The notes beneath the pieces were generated by a model that had not been told where the DNA came from, ran no database searches, and worked only from the letters and a program-made list of their open reading frames with translations. DNA of 64,000 nt, taken from the NCBI GenBank assembly GCA_017433975.1, contig JAFRGD010000006.1, positions 1 through 64,000 on the forward strand, given 5' to 3'. Positions 17,522 through 27,049 of this stretch are shown here, one piece after another (within the stretch, counting starts at the first letter, position 1; each line of letters opens with the position of its first letter). The DNA comes from Mogibacterium sp. Lineage in GTDB: Bacteria; Bacillota; Clostridia; Peptostreptococcales; Anaerovoracaceae. The position numbers and the translations under genes were made by a program.

Positions 17522-18592
17522 ATGAGCAGCAGAATCGACAGAGTCATGGCGGCGCTCGGGGAGCGCGGGCTGAAACAAATGCTGGTCACCGATCCGCGGT
17601 CGATCTATTACATGACCGGGATCAGCAACCACCCGGGGGAGCGGTTTTACGCGTTCCTGATGCGGGCGGAGGGCGGACACGTCCTGTTCGCAAACCGGCT
17701 GTTCAACATCCCGGACAATCCGTATGAGATGGTCTGGTACACCGACACCGACCCGGTCATGGACTACGTCAGTGAATACCTGGACAAGAGTGCGGTGCTC
17801 GGCGTGGACAAGGACCTCAAGGCGCGGTTCCTGCTCCCGCTGATGGAGCGCGGCGCGGCGGCGGGCTTTGTGAACGCGTCCCTCGCGGTCGACCTGACGC
17901 GCGGCATCAAGGATGCGGAGGAACAGGAGAAAATGCGCGTTTCGTCGCTGGCGAACGACGCTGTCATGGCGCAGCTGCCGGCCCTCATCCACGAAGGCGT
18001 GACCGAGAAGGAAGTCGCCGACGAGATGCTCGCGCTGTACAAAGCGCAGGGCTGCACGCGGTACGCCTTCCCGCCGATCGTCTCCTTTGGTGCGAACGCG
18101 GCGGACCCGCACCACGGCCCGGACGGGACCGTGCTCAAGGCGGGCGACGTCGTCCTCTTCGACATCGGCGGCGTCAAGGACGATTACTGTTCGGACATGA
18201 CCCGGACCTTCGTGTATAAGGAGGCTTCGGAGCAGAACCGCGAGATCTACGAGCTGGTGCGGCGGGCGAACGAGGCCGCCGAGGCGCTGATCCGGCCAGG
18301 CGTCCCGATCTGCGCGTTGGACAAAGCGGCCCGCGACCTCATCACCGAGGCGGGCTACGGCCCGAACTTCAACCACCGGCTCGGGCACTTCATCGGCCTG
18401 GACGGCCACGAGTTCGGCGACGTATCGCTGACCAACGAGACCCTCGCGGAACCGGGCATGATCTTCTCCATCGAGCCGGGCATCTACCTCCCGGGGGAGA
18501 CGGGCGTCCGGATCGAAGACCTTGTACTCGTCACCAAAGACGGTGTCGAAATTTTAAACCACTATTCAAAAGAACTTACAGTCATTGAGTGA
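17522..18592 (+). CDS. M24 family Xaa-Pro aminopeptidase/dipeptidase
   Basis: The 356-residue protein has an N-terminal creatinase-like domain (residues 1-125) and a C-terminal pita-bread metallopeptidase domain. The five metal ligands of M24 are visible: Asp in LFDIGGVKDDY, Asp in CSDMTRTF, His in HRLGHFIGLDGHE, Glu in FSIEPGIYLPG and Glu in VRIEDLVLV. It should cleave Xaa-Pro dipeptides or N-terminal Xaa-Pro bonds in the cytoplasm. The ATG at 17522 has AAAGGAG 8 bases upstream; a GTG at 17513 overlaps that site and is rejected. Its position after the opp operon fits use of imported proline peptides. Confidence 0.88.
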   Translation: MSSRIDRVMAALGERGLKQMLVTDPRSIYYMTGISNHPGERFYAFLMRAEGGHVLFANRLFNIPDNPYEMVWYTDTDPVMDYVSEYLDKSAVLGVDKDLKARFLLPLMERGAAAGFVNASLAVDLTRGIKDAEEQEKMRVSSLANDAVMAQLPALIHEGVTEKEVADEMLALYKAQGCTRYAFPPIVSFGANAADPHHGPDGTVLKAGDVVLFDIGGVKDDYCSDMTRTFVYKEASEQNREIYELVRRANEAAEALIRPGVPICALDKAARDLITEAGYGPNFNHRLGHFIGLDGHEFGDVSLTNETLAEPGMIFSIEPGIYLPGETGVRIEDLVLVTKDGVEILNHYSKELTVIE

Positions 18593-18613
18593 AGCAGAGA
18601 AAGGACGTGCAAA

Positions 18614-19198
18614 ATGAATCCTATTGCAACAATTACCATGGCAAACGGCAAGAAAATCGTCATCGAGCTGCTGCCGGCAAACGCGCCGAATTCGGTCAAC
18701 AGTTTCATTAACGTGGCCAAGCAGGGGCTGATGGACAACTTCGCCATCCAGAGAATCGTTCCGGGAAAATGGGTCGACGTGAGCTACACCGGCTTCCGGC
18801 ACAGAGCCTCCCAGTATCTGGTTCCTTATGAATATGAACTGAATCCTGACATCGAGCCGCTGGATTCGCACCTCGGGTGCGTCTGCCTCGGCGGCTACGG
18901 CCCGATGGGAGAGTCCGGCGCGGAGATCTTCTTCCCGCTCAAGGACTGCCCTGAGCACAAGGGCAAATTCCCGGTCATCGGCCACGTGATCGAAGGAATC
19001 GACGAGATTCTCCGGATCTCCGAGGTCGAGGGAACCGAGATCAAGGTCGCGGACCCGTACGTCACCGGCTTCACGCCGAACGAACCGCAGGTCATCGAGA
19101 AAGTCGAAGTCGAGACGTTCGGCGAAACCTATCCGGAGCCAATCAAGGCCGACACCGACTGGCTGCCGGACATGTGGGTGCTCGAGACCGACGTATAA
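18614..19198 (+). CDS. Cyclophilin-type peptidyl-prolyl cis-trans isomerase
   Basis: The 194-residue protein matches the bacterial cyclophilin fold: ATITMANGKKIVIELLPANAPNSVNSFINVAKQG at the start, the active-site region FAIQRIVPGKWV in place of the usual F-R-V-I, and FPVIGHVIEGIDEILRIS at the end of the core. The sequence is divergent: the classical active-site Arg is present in FAIQRIV, but the GGD segment and parts of the Trp-containing loop are altered. The last 50 residues are an extra tail. No signal peptide is seen, so it acts in the cytoplasm. AAAGGA precedes the ATG, and it follows the M24 peptidase gene by 21 bases. Confidence 0.82.
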   Translation: MNPIATITMANGKKIVIELLPANAPNSVNSFINVAKQGLMDNFAIQRIVPGKWVDVSYTGFRHRASQYLVPYEYELNPDIEPLDSHLGCVCLGGYGPMGESGAEIFFPLKDCPEHKGKFPVIGHVIEGIDEILRISEVEGTEIKVADPYVTGFTPNEPQVIEKVEVETFGETYPEPIKADTDWLPDMWVLETDV

Positions 19199-19239
19199 AC
19201 GAAATCCGCGGATGGAGCATTGCGCTTGAATGAATAAAA

Positions 19240-19268
19240 AAAAGGGACGGAGCCTTCCGTCCCTTTTC
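19240..19268. terminator. Bidirectional terminator
   Basis: AAAAGGGACGGA (19240-19251) pairs with TCCGTCCCTTTT (19256-19267). A and T runs on both sides serve the cyclophilin gene (plus) and the histidine kinase gene (minus), which converge here. Confidence 0.8.
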
Positions 19269-19287
19269 ATTTGCAGTTCAGCAGCGG

Positions 19288-20718
19288 CTATTGTTTGCGG
19301 ACGACGTCCATGATGAACCAGAAGTCCGAGCCTTCGCCTTCGGTGCTGTCCACGCCGTAGGCCGCGTTGTGGAGCGTCAGGATGCCCTTGACGATGGAGA
19401 GGCCGAGGCCGGTGCCTTCGATGCCGCGGCCCTGATTGGCGCTCGTCCGGTAGTAGCGGTCCCAGACGTGGGCGATCTCGTCCGCCGCGATGCCGGTGCC
19501 GGGGTCGACGACGTCGAAGCGGACCTTGCGGCCTTGTCGTTTGACCTCGACTTTGATGAATTTGTCTTCGCCGCAGTATTTGACCGCGTTGGAGATCAGG
19601 TTGGTCATGACCTGTTTGATCTTGGCCTCGTCACCATATACAAAGGTCGGCCGGCAGAGGACCGGAATGATGTTGTAGTTGGCCTGCTCGTTGAGGACCT
19701 CGAACGTCTCGAGGACCTCCTCGGTCGCCTTGACGATGTCGAAGTTCGTCTTGTTGAGCTCCACGCTGTTGGACTGGAGGCGCGAGACGGAGAGCATGTC
19801 GGTGACGAGCTGGTTCAGCCGGTCGGTCTCGGAAATGATGACGTGCAGGTGCTCCTTGCGTTTTTCCGGGTTGTCTCCCGAGATGTCGTCGATCATCTCC
19901 GCGTAGGACCGGATCATCGTCAGCGGCGTCTTGAGGTCGTGCGACACGTTGGCGATGAGGTCTCTCTGGTAGGAGTCGGTCTTTTGCATCTCGTAGGAGG
20001 CCTGGTTGAGCGCCTTGGCGAGCTCGTTGGTCTCGGTAAAGCCGGCGCCGTCGAACTTGACGTTATAGTTGCCGCGCGAGAGTTCGATCGCAGACTTCGT
20101 CAGACTCTCGATCGGGGACGACAGCCGGTTGGAGGACAGATACGCCAGCAGGACCGCGATGAAGAGCGAGATGATACTGATGTAGAAGAGCTGCCGGCGC
20201 ATGATCGAGATCGTGGACTGGACCGGGAGCAGGGAAGCGATGACGTAGAGCTTTCCGTTGCCGCGCGTGGACTCCAGATTGCACGCGTAGACGTACCGGG
20301 AGACGTTGTTCGGGTCCGTCGTCTTGAGCGAGATGAAGCCGGAGTCGCTGTTGCGAAGCGCCTCGCGGGCGACCAGGCACTCCTGGAAGAACATGGAGGT
20401 GTCCGGGTCGAACGACGTGCCGCTGTCGAAGATGACCGAGGTGCCGTTGAAGTCCGCGCGGATGAAGATTCCGTTATTCTCGGACAGCTGGCGGGCGCGC
20501 TCGGTAAAATAACTCGTCCCCAGTTTGTAGTCCTCCTGCAGAGCGAGCGCGGTCTGCCGCGTCTCGTCGGACTTCATCTGCTCGTAGTATTTGTTCATGA
20601 AAACACCCTGCAATACATAGATCAGTGCGACCAGGATGATTGCAAAGAGGATGAAGTTCATGAGTATGGAATTTTTGATGCTGTTGACGTCGAACTTATT
20701 TGTCGTCTTCGTATTCAA
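19288..20718 (-). CDS. Sensor histidine kinase
   Basis: This is a 476-residue membrane kinase. The first helix is at about residues 18-38 (MNFILFAIILVALIYVLQGV), an outside domain runs to about 180, the second helix is LFYISIISLFIAVLLAYLSS and a HAMP domain follows. The HisKA box is NVSHDLKTPLTMI with the phospho-His, and the ATPase domain has the N box NLISNAVKY, G1 DPGTGIA and G2 GTGLGLSIVKG. The start is TTG at 20718, 11 bases after GAGGAG. It overlaps the end of the response regulator gene by 23 bases, so the two are cotranscribed and coupled. It resembles the VanS/ResE-like group; the signal is unknown. Confidence 0.9.
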   Translation of the reverse strand: MNTKTTNKFDVNSIKNSILMNFILFAIILVALIYVLQGVFMNKYYEQMKSDETRQTALALQEDYKLGTSYFTERARQLSENNGIFIRADFNGTSVIFDSGTSFDPDTSMFFQECLVAREALRNSDSGFISLKTTDPNNVSRYVYACNLESTRGNGKLYVIASLLPVQSTISIMRRQLFYISIISLFIAVLLAYLSSNRLSSPIESLTKSAIELSRGNYNVKFDGAGFTETNELAKALNQASYEMQKTDSYQRDLIANVSHDLKTPLTMIRSYAEMIDDISGDNPEKRKEHLHVIISETDRLNQLVTDMLSVSRLQSNSVELNKTNFDIVKATEEVLETFEVLNEQANYNIIPVLCRPTFVYGDEAKIKQVMTNLISNAVKYCGEDKFIKVEVKRQGRKVRFDVVDPGTGIAADEIAHVWDRYYRTSANQGRGIEGTGLGLSIVKGILTLHNAAYGVDSTEGEGSDFWFIMDVVRKQ

Positions 20719-21379
20719 ATTTGTATCCCACTCCTCTTAACGTGACGATGAAGTTCCGGTACGGGCCGAGGTTGTTGCGCAGGTTCTTGATGTGCGTGTC
20801 GATCGTGCGGTCGTCGCCGAAGAAATCGTACCCCCAGATGTCGGACAGCAGTTTGTCTCTGGAAAGAGCGATGTTCTTATTCTGGATGAGGTAGAACAGC
20901 AGGTCGTATTCCTTAGGGGTCAGGTTGACGCGCTCGCCGTCCACCGTGATCGTCCGCGCGGCAAAGTTGACCTCGAGGCCGTCGAACTTCATGACGTTGG
21001 CGGTCTGCTGGTCGGAGCCGGCGTGCCGCGAGAGGACCGCGTTGACGCGGGCCATGAGTTCCTTTGGGCTGAACGGCTTGACGACGTAATCGTCGATACC
21101 GAGCTCGAATCCGAACAGCTTGTCGTATTCCTCGCCGCGGGCGGAGAGCATGATGACAGGGATGTCTTTGATCTTCTTAATCTCCTTGACGGAGCTGAAG
21201 CCGTCCAGTTTTGGCATCATGACGTCCATGATGATCAGATCGTAATCGTTCAGCTTGCAAAGGCCGATGGCGCTCATGCCGTCCCCGGCCTCGGTGACGC
21301 TGTAGCCGCTGAATTCGGCGTACTCCTTGATGACCTCGCGGATCTTTTCCTCGTCATCGACTACGAGTAAACTTTTCAT
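20696..21379 (-). CDS. OmpR/PhoB-family response regulator
   Basis: The 227-residue regulator has a receiver domain (acidic pair D8-D9, phospho-acceptor D52 in IIMDVMMPK, Lys in DDYVVKPFSPKE) and a winged-helix DNA-binding domain (VNLTPKEYDLLFYL to DDRTIDTHIKNLRNNL, ending in RGVGYKFE). The ATG at 21379 is preceded by GAAGGGGGA; the longer frame upstream has no good start. It is the partner of the overlapping kinase gene and is transcribed from a minus-strand promoter at 21444-21472, divergent from carD. Confidence 0.92.
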   Translation of the reverse strand: MKSLLVVDDEEKIREVIKEYAEFSGYSVTEAGDGMSAIGLCKLNDYDLIIMDVMMPKLDGFSSVKEIKKIKDIPVIMLSARGEEYDKLFGFELGIDDYVVKPFSPKELMARVNAVLSRHAGSDQQTANVMKFDGLEVNFAARTITVDGERVNLTPKEYDLLFYLIQNKNIALSRDKLLSDIWGYDFFGDDRTIDTHIKNLRNNLGPYRNFIVTLRGVGYKFEYEDDK

Positions 21380-21443
21380 TCTGTATGTTCCCCCTTCAAA
21401 AGTGTATTTATCAATGTTGCATTCTCTTGCCAATACATAATCA

Positions 21444-21472
21444 ATCATACCATATTCTGCAATGTAAGTAAA
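21444..21472 (-). promoter_or_regulatory. Promoter of the two-component system
   Basis: Read on the minus strand, TTTACT, a 17-bp spacer and TATGAT with TG one base upstream form an extended -10 promoter about 65 bases ahead of the response regulator start. Confidence 0.55.
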
Positions 21473-21497
21473 TGTATTCTCCGGCGCGATCTTTCTA

Positions 21498-21526
21498 TTG
21501 ACATATAGGGTGACGAGTGATATATT
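21498..21526 (+). promoter_or_regulatory. carD promoter 1
   Basis: A consensus TTGACA (21498-21503), 17-bp spacer and TATATT (21521-21526) with TG one base upstream of the -10. Confidence 0.65.
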
Positions 21527-21540
21527 TACTATTTTTGCGT

Positions 21541-21569
21541 TTGAAATCGATTCGCGTTTGTCGTATAAT
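21541..21569 (+). promoter_or_regulatory. carD promoter 2
   Basis: TTGAAA (21541-21546), 17-bp spacer and TATAAT (21564-21569), 43 bp downstream of promoter 1, give tandem promoters for carD. Confidence 0.65.
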
Positions 21570-21598
21570 ATTCATAGATATCGGAGAAAGGAGGCATC

Positions 21599-22072
21599 AT
21601 GTTCAAGGTCGGTGACAACATAGTGTACCCGCTTTACGGAGCCGGTACGATCAGCAAGATAGAGGACAAAGAGATCCTGGGTGAGGTTCACAAATATTAT
21701 TTCATGAGCCTCCCGCACAGCAGAATGGACGTGATGATTCCGGTCGACAACTCAGACGCCATCGGCGTCCGCGGGGTGATTGCTGCGGACCAAATCGAGG
21801 CGGTCCTGGACGTGCTTCGGTCCGAGTCCGAGCCGATGCCGGCCAACTGGAACAAACGCTTCCGCGACAATACGGACAAACTCAAGACCGGCGACATCCG
21901 GATGGTTGCGGGCGTCGTGCGCAACCTGGTGCGGAGCGACCGGGTCAAGCGGCTCTCCACCGGCGAGAAGAAACTCCTCGGCAACGCCAAGCAGATCCTC
22001 GAGAGCGAACTGGTCCTCGCGGCGGGCATCACGATGGCTGAGGCGGACGCGATGATCGAACAGAACATTTAG
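21599..22072 (+). CDS. CarD-family transcription regulator
   Basis: The 157-residue protein has the CarD/TRCF RNA-polymerase-interaction domain at the N-terminus (VGDNIVYPLYGAGTISKIEDKEI) and the helical CarD C-terminal domain (about residues 60-157, ending SELVLAAGITMAEADAMIEQNI). CarD proteins bind the RNA polymerase beta subunit at promoters and stabilize open complexes. AAAGGAGG lies just before the ATG. In Clostridia, carD commonly sits ahead of ispD-ispF; here ispD is missing and ispF follows after a terminator and a new promoter. Confidence 0.92.
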   Translation: MFKVGDNIVYPLYGAGTISKIEDKEILGEVHKYYFMSLPHSRMDVMIPVDNSDAIGVRGVIAADQIEAVLDVLRSESEPMPANWNKRFRDNTDKLKTGDIRMVAGVVRNLVRSDRVKRLSTGEKKLLGNAKQILESELVLAAGITMAEADAMIEQNI

Positions 22073-22085
22073 AGAACGGCCGAAG

Positions 22086-22109
22086 GCCGCCGCGGGCGGC
22101 TCTTTTTTT
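22086..22109 (+). terminator. Terminator after carD
   Basis: GCCGCC (22086-22091), loop GCG and GGCGGC (22095-22100) form a GC-rich stem followed by TCTTTTTTT. Confidence 0.75.
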
Positions 22110-22129
22110 ATGCCTTTTTTGTCTTTTCC

Positions 22130-22158
22130 TTGAAACTGGCGACCTTATGCAATATAAT
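22130..22158 (+). promoter_or_regulatory. Promoter of ispF-proS
   Basis: TTGAAA (22130-22135), a 17-bp spacer and TATAAT (22153-22158), 38 bases ahead of the ispF ATG. Confidence 0.7.
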
Positions 22159-22195
22159 ATATTGCAAGTATTTTTTGTAAAGAGAGGAAACTGAG

Positions 22196-22678
22196 ATGAG
22201 CATACGAGTCGGCAACGGCTTTGATGTCCATCGTCTTGTCCCGGGCAGAGATCTGATACTCTGCGGGACCCCCGTCCCCAGTGAGGTCGGCCTGCTCGGA
22301 CATTCGGACGCTGACGTGGCAACGCACGCCATCATGGATGCGATCCTCGGCGCCGCGGGCAAGGGCGACATCGGGAAGCACTTTCCCGACACGGACGACG
22401 CTTACAAAGGGGCAAACAGCATCGGGCTGCTTGTCAAGACCATGGAGATCGCGGGCGACGTCACAGTAGTGAATATCGATGCGACCATCGTCGCACAGCG
22501 ACCCAAGTTAGCTCCGTATATCGAAGACATGCGGCGCAACATCGCGGACGCGGTACGCGTCCCGGTCGGCCGGGTCAACATCAAAGCGACGACGACCGAG
22601 GGCCTCGGCTTTACCGGGCGGGGCGAGGGAATCGCCTGCATTGCAACTTGTATGATCGAAGGGAGATTTGAGGAATGA
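22196..22678 (+). CDS. ispF: 2-C-methyl-D-erythritol 2,4-cyclodiphosphate synthase
   Basis: The 160-residue enzyme forms the cyclic diphosphate in the MEP isoprenoid pathway. The zinc ligands are in FDVHRL (Asp and His) and HSDADV, followed by AIMDAILGAAGKGDIGKHFPDT and the conserved end TTTEGLGFTGRGEGIAC. Length and motifs are those of a single-function IspF, not an IspDF fusion. The stop overlaps the proS start (ATGA), which couples isoprenoid synthesis with prolyl-tRNA synthesis in one transcript, as in other Firmicutes. Confidence 0.95.
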   Translation: MSIRVGNGFDVHRLVPGRDLILCGTPVPSEVGLLGHSDADVATHAIMDAILGAAGKGDIGKHFPDTDDAYKGANSIGLLVKTMEIAGDVTVVNIDATIVAQRPKLAPYIEDMRRNIADAVRVPVGRVNIKATTTEGLGFTGRGEGIACIATCMIEGRFEE

Positions 22679-24411
22679 AATTATCTAAGAAACATCTGAA
22701 GACGCTCAAAGAAGCACCAAACGAAGCACAGCTCGTCAGCCATCAGCTGATGATCCGCGCGAATCTGATTAAGAAAGAAGCCGCGGGAATCTATACATAC
22801 ATGCCGATGGGTTACCGGACGGTCCGCAAGATCTCGCAGATCGTTCGCGAAGAAATGGATAAGATCGGAACGCAGGAACTGTACATGCCGCACGCCAACC
22901 CGGCAGAACTCTGGAAAGAGTCCGGCAGATGGTACGCATACGGACCGGAGCTCTGGAGAATCAAGGACCGCAACGGCCGTGACTTCTGCCTGGCACCGAC
23001 CTGCGAAGAGATGATTACGGACCTCGTCAAGAACGAGGTATCCTCGTACAAAGAGCTCCCGTTCGCGTTCTACCACATTCAGTGGAAGTTCCGCGACGAG
23101 GCGCGGCCGCGGTACGGCCTCATGCGGGGCAGAGAGTTCCTGATGAAGGACGCGTATTCGTTCGACAAGGACCCGGAGACGCTCCACGAGGCGTACATGG
23201 CCCAGTACCACGCGTACGAAGAGATCTTCGACCGCTGCGGCCTGACGTACCGCGTCGTCGAAGCGGACAACGGCCCGATCGGCGGCAGCAATTCGCACGA
23301 GTTCTCGGCGCTGTCCGACGTCGGCGAGAGCGACCTGGTCTACTGCGAGAACTGCGGCATGGCGGCGACCGTCGAGCGCGCGGAGTGCAGGGACGACGTA
23401 CCGGTTCAGGAAGAGATGGAGGAGCTGCGGGCGGTCTTCACGCCGGGCACCAAGACCATCGCGGACGTCTGCGATTACCTCAAGATCGACGTCAAGAAAT
23501 CGATCAAGGCGCTGATGTTCGTCACTTACGACATCGAGCTGAACCCGGCGGACTACGTCTGCGTCTTCATCCGCGGCGACAGAGAGCTCAACATGATCAA
23601 GCTCGTCAACGCGCTGGATGTTCCGGAACACTATATCGAGTTTGCGGACGAAGAGGAGATGGGCGCTGAGACTGGTATCGTCGGCGGCTTCACAGGCCCG
23701 ATCGGCCTCAAGAACTGCATCACCGTCGTCGACAGCGAGCTCGTCGGCACGGTCAACATGTGCGCCGGCGCCAACCAGGAAGACCACCACATGCTCGGCG
23801 TCTGCTACGGCAGAGACTACACCGGCGACATCGTCACCGACGTCAAGGTCCTCGCCGAGGGCGATCCGTGCCCGCACTGCGGCCAGCCGGTCAAGCACAC
23901 CAAGGGCATCGAGGTCGGTCAGATCTTCAAGCTCGGAACCAAGTACTCCGAGTCCATGAACTGCACGTTCAAGGACGAGGACGGCCAGGATAAATTCTAC
24001 TGGATGGGCTGCTACGGCGTCGGCGTGACCCGGACCATGCAGGCCATCATCGACCAGCACAACGACAAGGACGGCATCATCTGGCCGGTTTCGGTCGCGC
24101 CGTACCATGTCATCGTCACGGTCATCAATCCAAAGGATATCGTCCAGATGGCGGTCGCGGAGGAGATCGAGGCGGCGCTGGAGAAGCAGGGCGTCGAGGT
24201 CATCGTCGACGACAGAGACGAGCGGCCGGGCGTCAAATTCAAGGACGCGGACCTCATCGGCATCCCGGTCCGGATCACCGTCGGCAAGTTCGCCGCGGAG
24301 GGCAAGGTCGAATACAAACTCAGACGCGAGTCCAACCACGAGCTGGTGACCAAGGAAGAAGCCATCGACCGCGCCAACGCGCTTGTGAAAGCTGAGATTT
24401 ACGGGAAATAA
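22675..24411 (+). CDS. proS: Proline--tRNA ligase, bacterial type with editing domain
   Basis: The 578-residue class II synthetase charges tRNA-Pro. Motif 2 is visible in FRDEARPRYGLMRGREFLMKD and motif 3 in GCYGVGVTRTMQAIID. Between them is the insertion domain of about 180 residues (about 225-405) that hydrolyses Ala-tRNA-Pro in bacterial-type enzymes, including NMCAGANQEDHH. The C-terminal anticodon-binding domain ends KEEAIDRANALVKAEIYGK. It overlaps ispF by four bases and its own stop overlaps the next ATG by one base, so translation is coupled through three genes. Confidence 0.95.
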   Translation: MKLSKKHLKTLKEAPNEAQLVSHQLMIRANLIKKEAAGIYTYMPMGYRTVRKISQIVREEMDKIGTQELYMPHANPAELWKESGRWYAYGPELWRIKDRNGRDFCLAPTCEEMITDLVKNEVSSYKELPFAFYHIQWKFRDEARPRYGLMRGREFLMKDAYSFDKDPETLHEAYMAQYHAYEEIFDRCGLTYRVVEADNGPIGGSNSHEFSALSDVGESDLVYCENCGMAATVERAECRDDVPVQEEMEELRAVFTPGTKTIADVCDYLKIDVKKSIKALMFVTYDIELNPADYVCVFIRGDRELNMIKLVNALDVPEHYIEFADEEEMGAETGIVGGFTGPIGLKNCITVVDSELVGTVNMCAGANQEDHHMLGVCYGRDYTGDIVTDVKVLAEGDPCPHCGQPVKHTKGIEVGQIFKLGTKYSESMNCTFKDEDGQDKFYWMGCYGVGVTRTMQAIIDQHNDKDGIIWPVSVAPYHVIVTVINPKDIVQMAVAEEIEAALEKQGVEVIVDDRDERPGVKFKDADLIGIPVRITVGKFAAEGKVEYKLRRESNHELVTKEEAIDRANALVKAEIYGK

Positions 24412-24947
24412 TGCTGCTCGAACTATTCGTAACATTCTTTAAGCTGGGCTTATTCACCATCGGAGGCGGGGTCGCGATGATCCCGATCCTCCGGGATAAG
24501 ATGGTCAATGAGAAGCAATGGTTCACGGACGAGGAGATGGTCGACCTGTTTGCGGTCTGCCAGGGGCTCCCGGGGGTCATTGCGATCAACATGGCGACGT
24601 ACGTGGGATTCAAGAGGCGGGGCTTTCTCGGATCCCTCGTTTCGACTGTGGGAGTCATCCTGCCGTCGTTCGTCATCATTTTACTCATCGCGCAGGGCCT
24701 GGCCGCCATCGGCGACAACCCGATCATCATGGGGGCGCTCGGCGGGCTGCGGGCCGCTGCCGTCGGTCTGATCATCGTGGCAGTGTGGCAGGTTGCCCGG
24801 ACGGTCATGAAGGGCCCCGTCGCCACCGCCGGCGCGGTGCTGAGCTTTGTGCTGATCGCGTTTCTGCACGTGAACGTCGCGTATGTCGTTCTGGCGGCCC
24901 TGATTGCCGGTATTGTCATTGACAAGGTAAGGGGGCAGGCGCAATGA
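24411..24947 (+). CDS. Short-chain chromate transporter (ChrA half), first of a pair
   Basis: The 178-residue membrane protein is one half-size CHR domain: FFKLGLFTIGGGVAMIPILRDKMV at the start, the conserved LPGVIAINMATYVGFKRRG in the middle and about six hydrophobic segments. Half-size ChrA proteins act as heterodimeric pairs, usually oppositely oriented in the membrane. The family exports chromate, but in anaerobes the natural anion may be different. Its ATG overlaps the proS stop by one base and its stop overlaps the second half gene by four bases. This pair interrupts the usual proS-cysS order. Confidence 0.88.
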   Translation: MLLELFVTFFKLGLFTIGGGVAMIPILRDKMVNEKQWFTDEEMVDLFAVCQGLPGVIAINMATYVGFKRRGFLGSLVSTVGVILPSFVIILLIAQGLAAIGDNPIIMGALGGLRAAAVGLIIVAVWQVARTVMKGPVATAGAVLSFVLIAFLHVNVAYVVLAALIAGIVIDKVRGQAQ

Positions 24948-25522
24948 TCTACCTTCAGCTTTATTGGGCTTTTTTCAAGATCGGTCTGCTCGGCTTCGGC
25001 GGCGGAATGGCGATCATCCGGCTGATCAGCGACAGCATCCAGCAGTTCGTCGCGATGACACCGGCGGAGTTCGCCAATATTGTCGCGATCGCGCAGGTCA
25101 CGCCGGGTCCGGTCGCCGTCAACACGGCGACATACGTCGGATACGTATCCGCGGGCGTGCTCGGTTCCGCCGTTGCGACCCTCGGCGTCGCCACGCCGGC
25201 GTTCATCCTGGTCTCGCTGGCGTGCCGGTTCATCAACAAGCACCGGGAGAATCGGACGCTCGACGCGGCGCTCCGCGGCGTCCGTCCCGCGACGGTCGGG
25301 ATGATTGCGGCCGCGTTCATCACCATCGGCAAGCCGGCGTTCCTCACGACGACCCGGCTCGGCAGCAACGTTCCGGCGCTTCTGGCGGTTCTGCCCGCCA
25401 ACGTGGACGTGATCGCGATCCTGATTGCGGCGTTAACGGTCTATCTGATCGCTTTCAAAAAAGTCAAATCCTTCCGGGTCCTCATCATCATGGGAATCCT
25501 CGGAGCCATCCTCGGGGCATAG
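24944..25522 (+). CDS. Short-chain chromate transporter (ChrA half), second of a pair
   Basis: This 192-residue partner half contains FFKIGLLGFGGGMAIIRLI, then QVTPGPVAVNTATYVGYVSAGVLGS with the conserved PGP motif of CHR domains, and further hydrophobic helices. Together with the first half it makes the 12-segment bidomain ChrA equivalent. It overlaps the first gene by ATGA, so a 1:1 ratio is likely. It is followed by a 126-base leader ahead of cysS. Confidence 0.88.
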   Translation: MIYLQLYWAFFKIGLLGFGGGMAIIRLISDSIQQFVAMTPAEFANIVAIAQVTPGPVAVNTATYVGYVSAGVLGSAVATLGVATPAFILVSLACRFINKHRENRTLDAALRGVRPATVGMIAAAFITIGKPAFLTTTRLGSNVPALLAVLPANVDVIAILIAALTVYLIAFKKVKSFRVLIIMGILGAILGA

Positions 25523-25551
25523 GATATCATAGAGGTTACAGGAGATAACAA

Positions 25552-25593
25552 ATGGGACACCAGCGATGTCGGGTCATTATCAACACTTTGTAG
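25552..25593 (+). CDS. Possible 13-residue leader peptide upstream of cysS
   Basis: ATG at 25552 has AGGAG (25540-25544) seven bases upstream and opens a 13-codon frame reading MGHQRCRVIINTL, stop at 25591-25593. It contains one Cys codon (25567-25569). The codons after it form the left arm (25574-25583) of a stem whose right arm abuts the cysS ribosome site. It could be a Cys-sensing leader peptide, but with a single Cys codon chance is also possible. Confidence 0.3.
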   Translation: MGHQRCRVIINTL

Positions 25594-25636
25594 TGATGGT
25601 ATCACCGATGATGATATTACGCAATTTTGATAATGA
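25574..25636 (+). promoter_or_regulatory. cysS: Nested stem in the cysS leader
   Basis: TCATTATCAA (25574-25583) pairs perfectly with TTGATAATGA (25627-25636). Inside it GTGAT (25593-25597) pairs with ATCAC (25601-25605). The outer right arm ends two bases before the AGGAGG of cysS (25638-25643). No T-box sequence was found here. Confidence 0.4.
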
Positions 25637-25648
25637 CAGGAGGACAAC

Positions 25649-27048
<1,400 letters not shown>

Positions 27049-27049
<1 letters not shown>

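Noticed and set aside
25523..25648. T-box leader for cysS
   Set aside because: No T-box sequence or antiterminator was found; the visible structure is a different nested stem.
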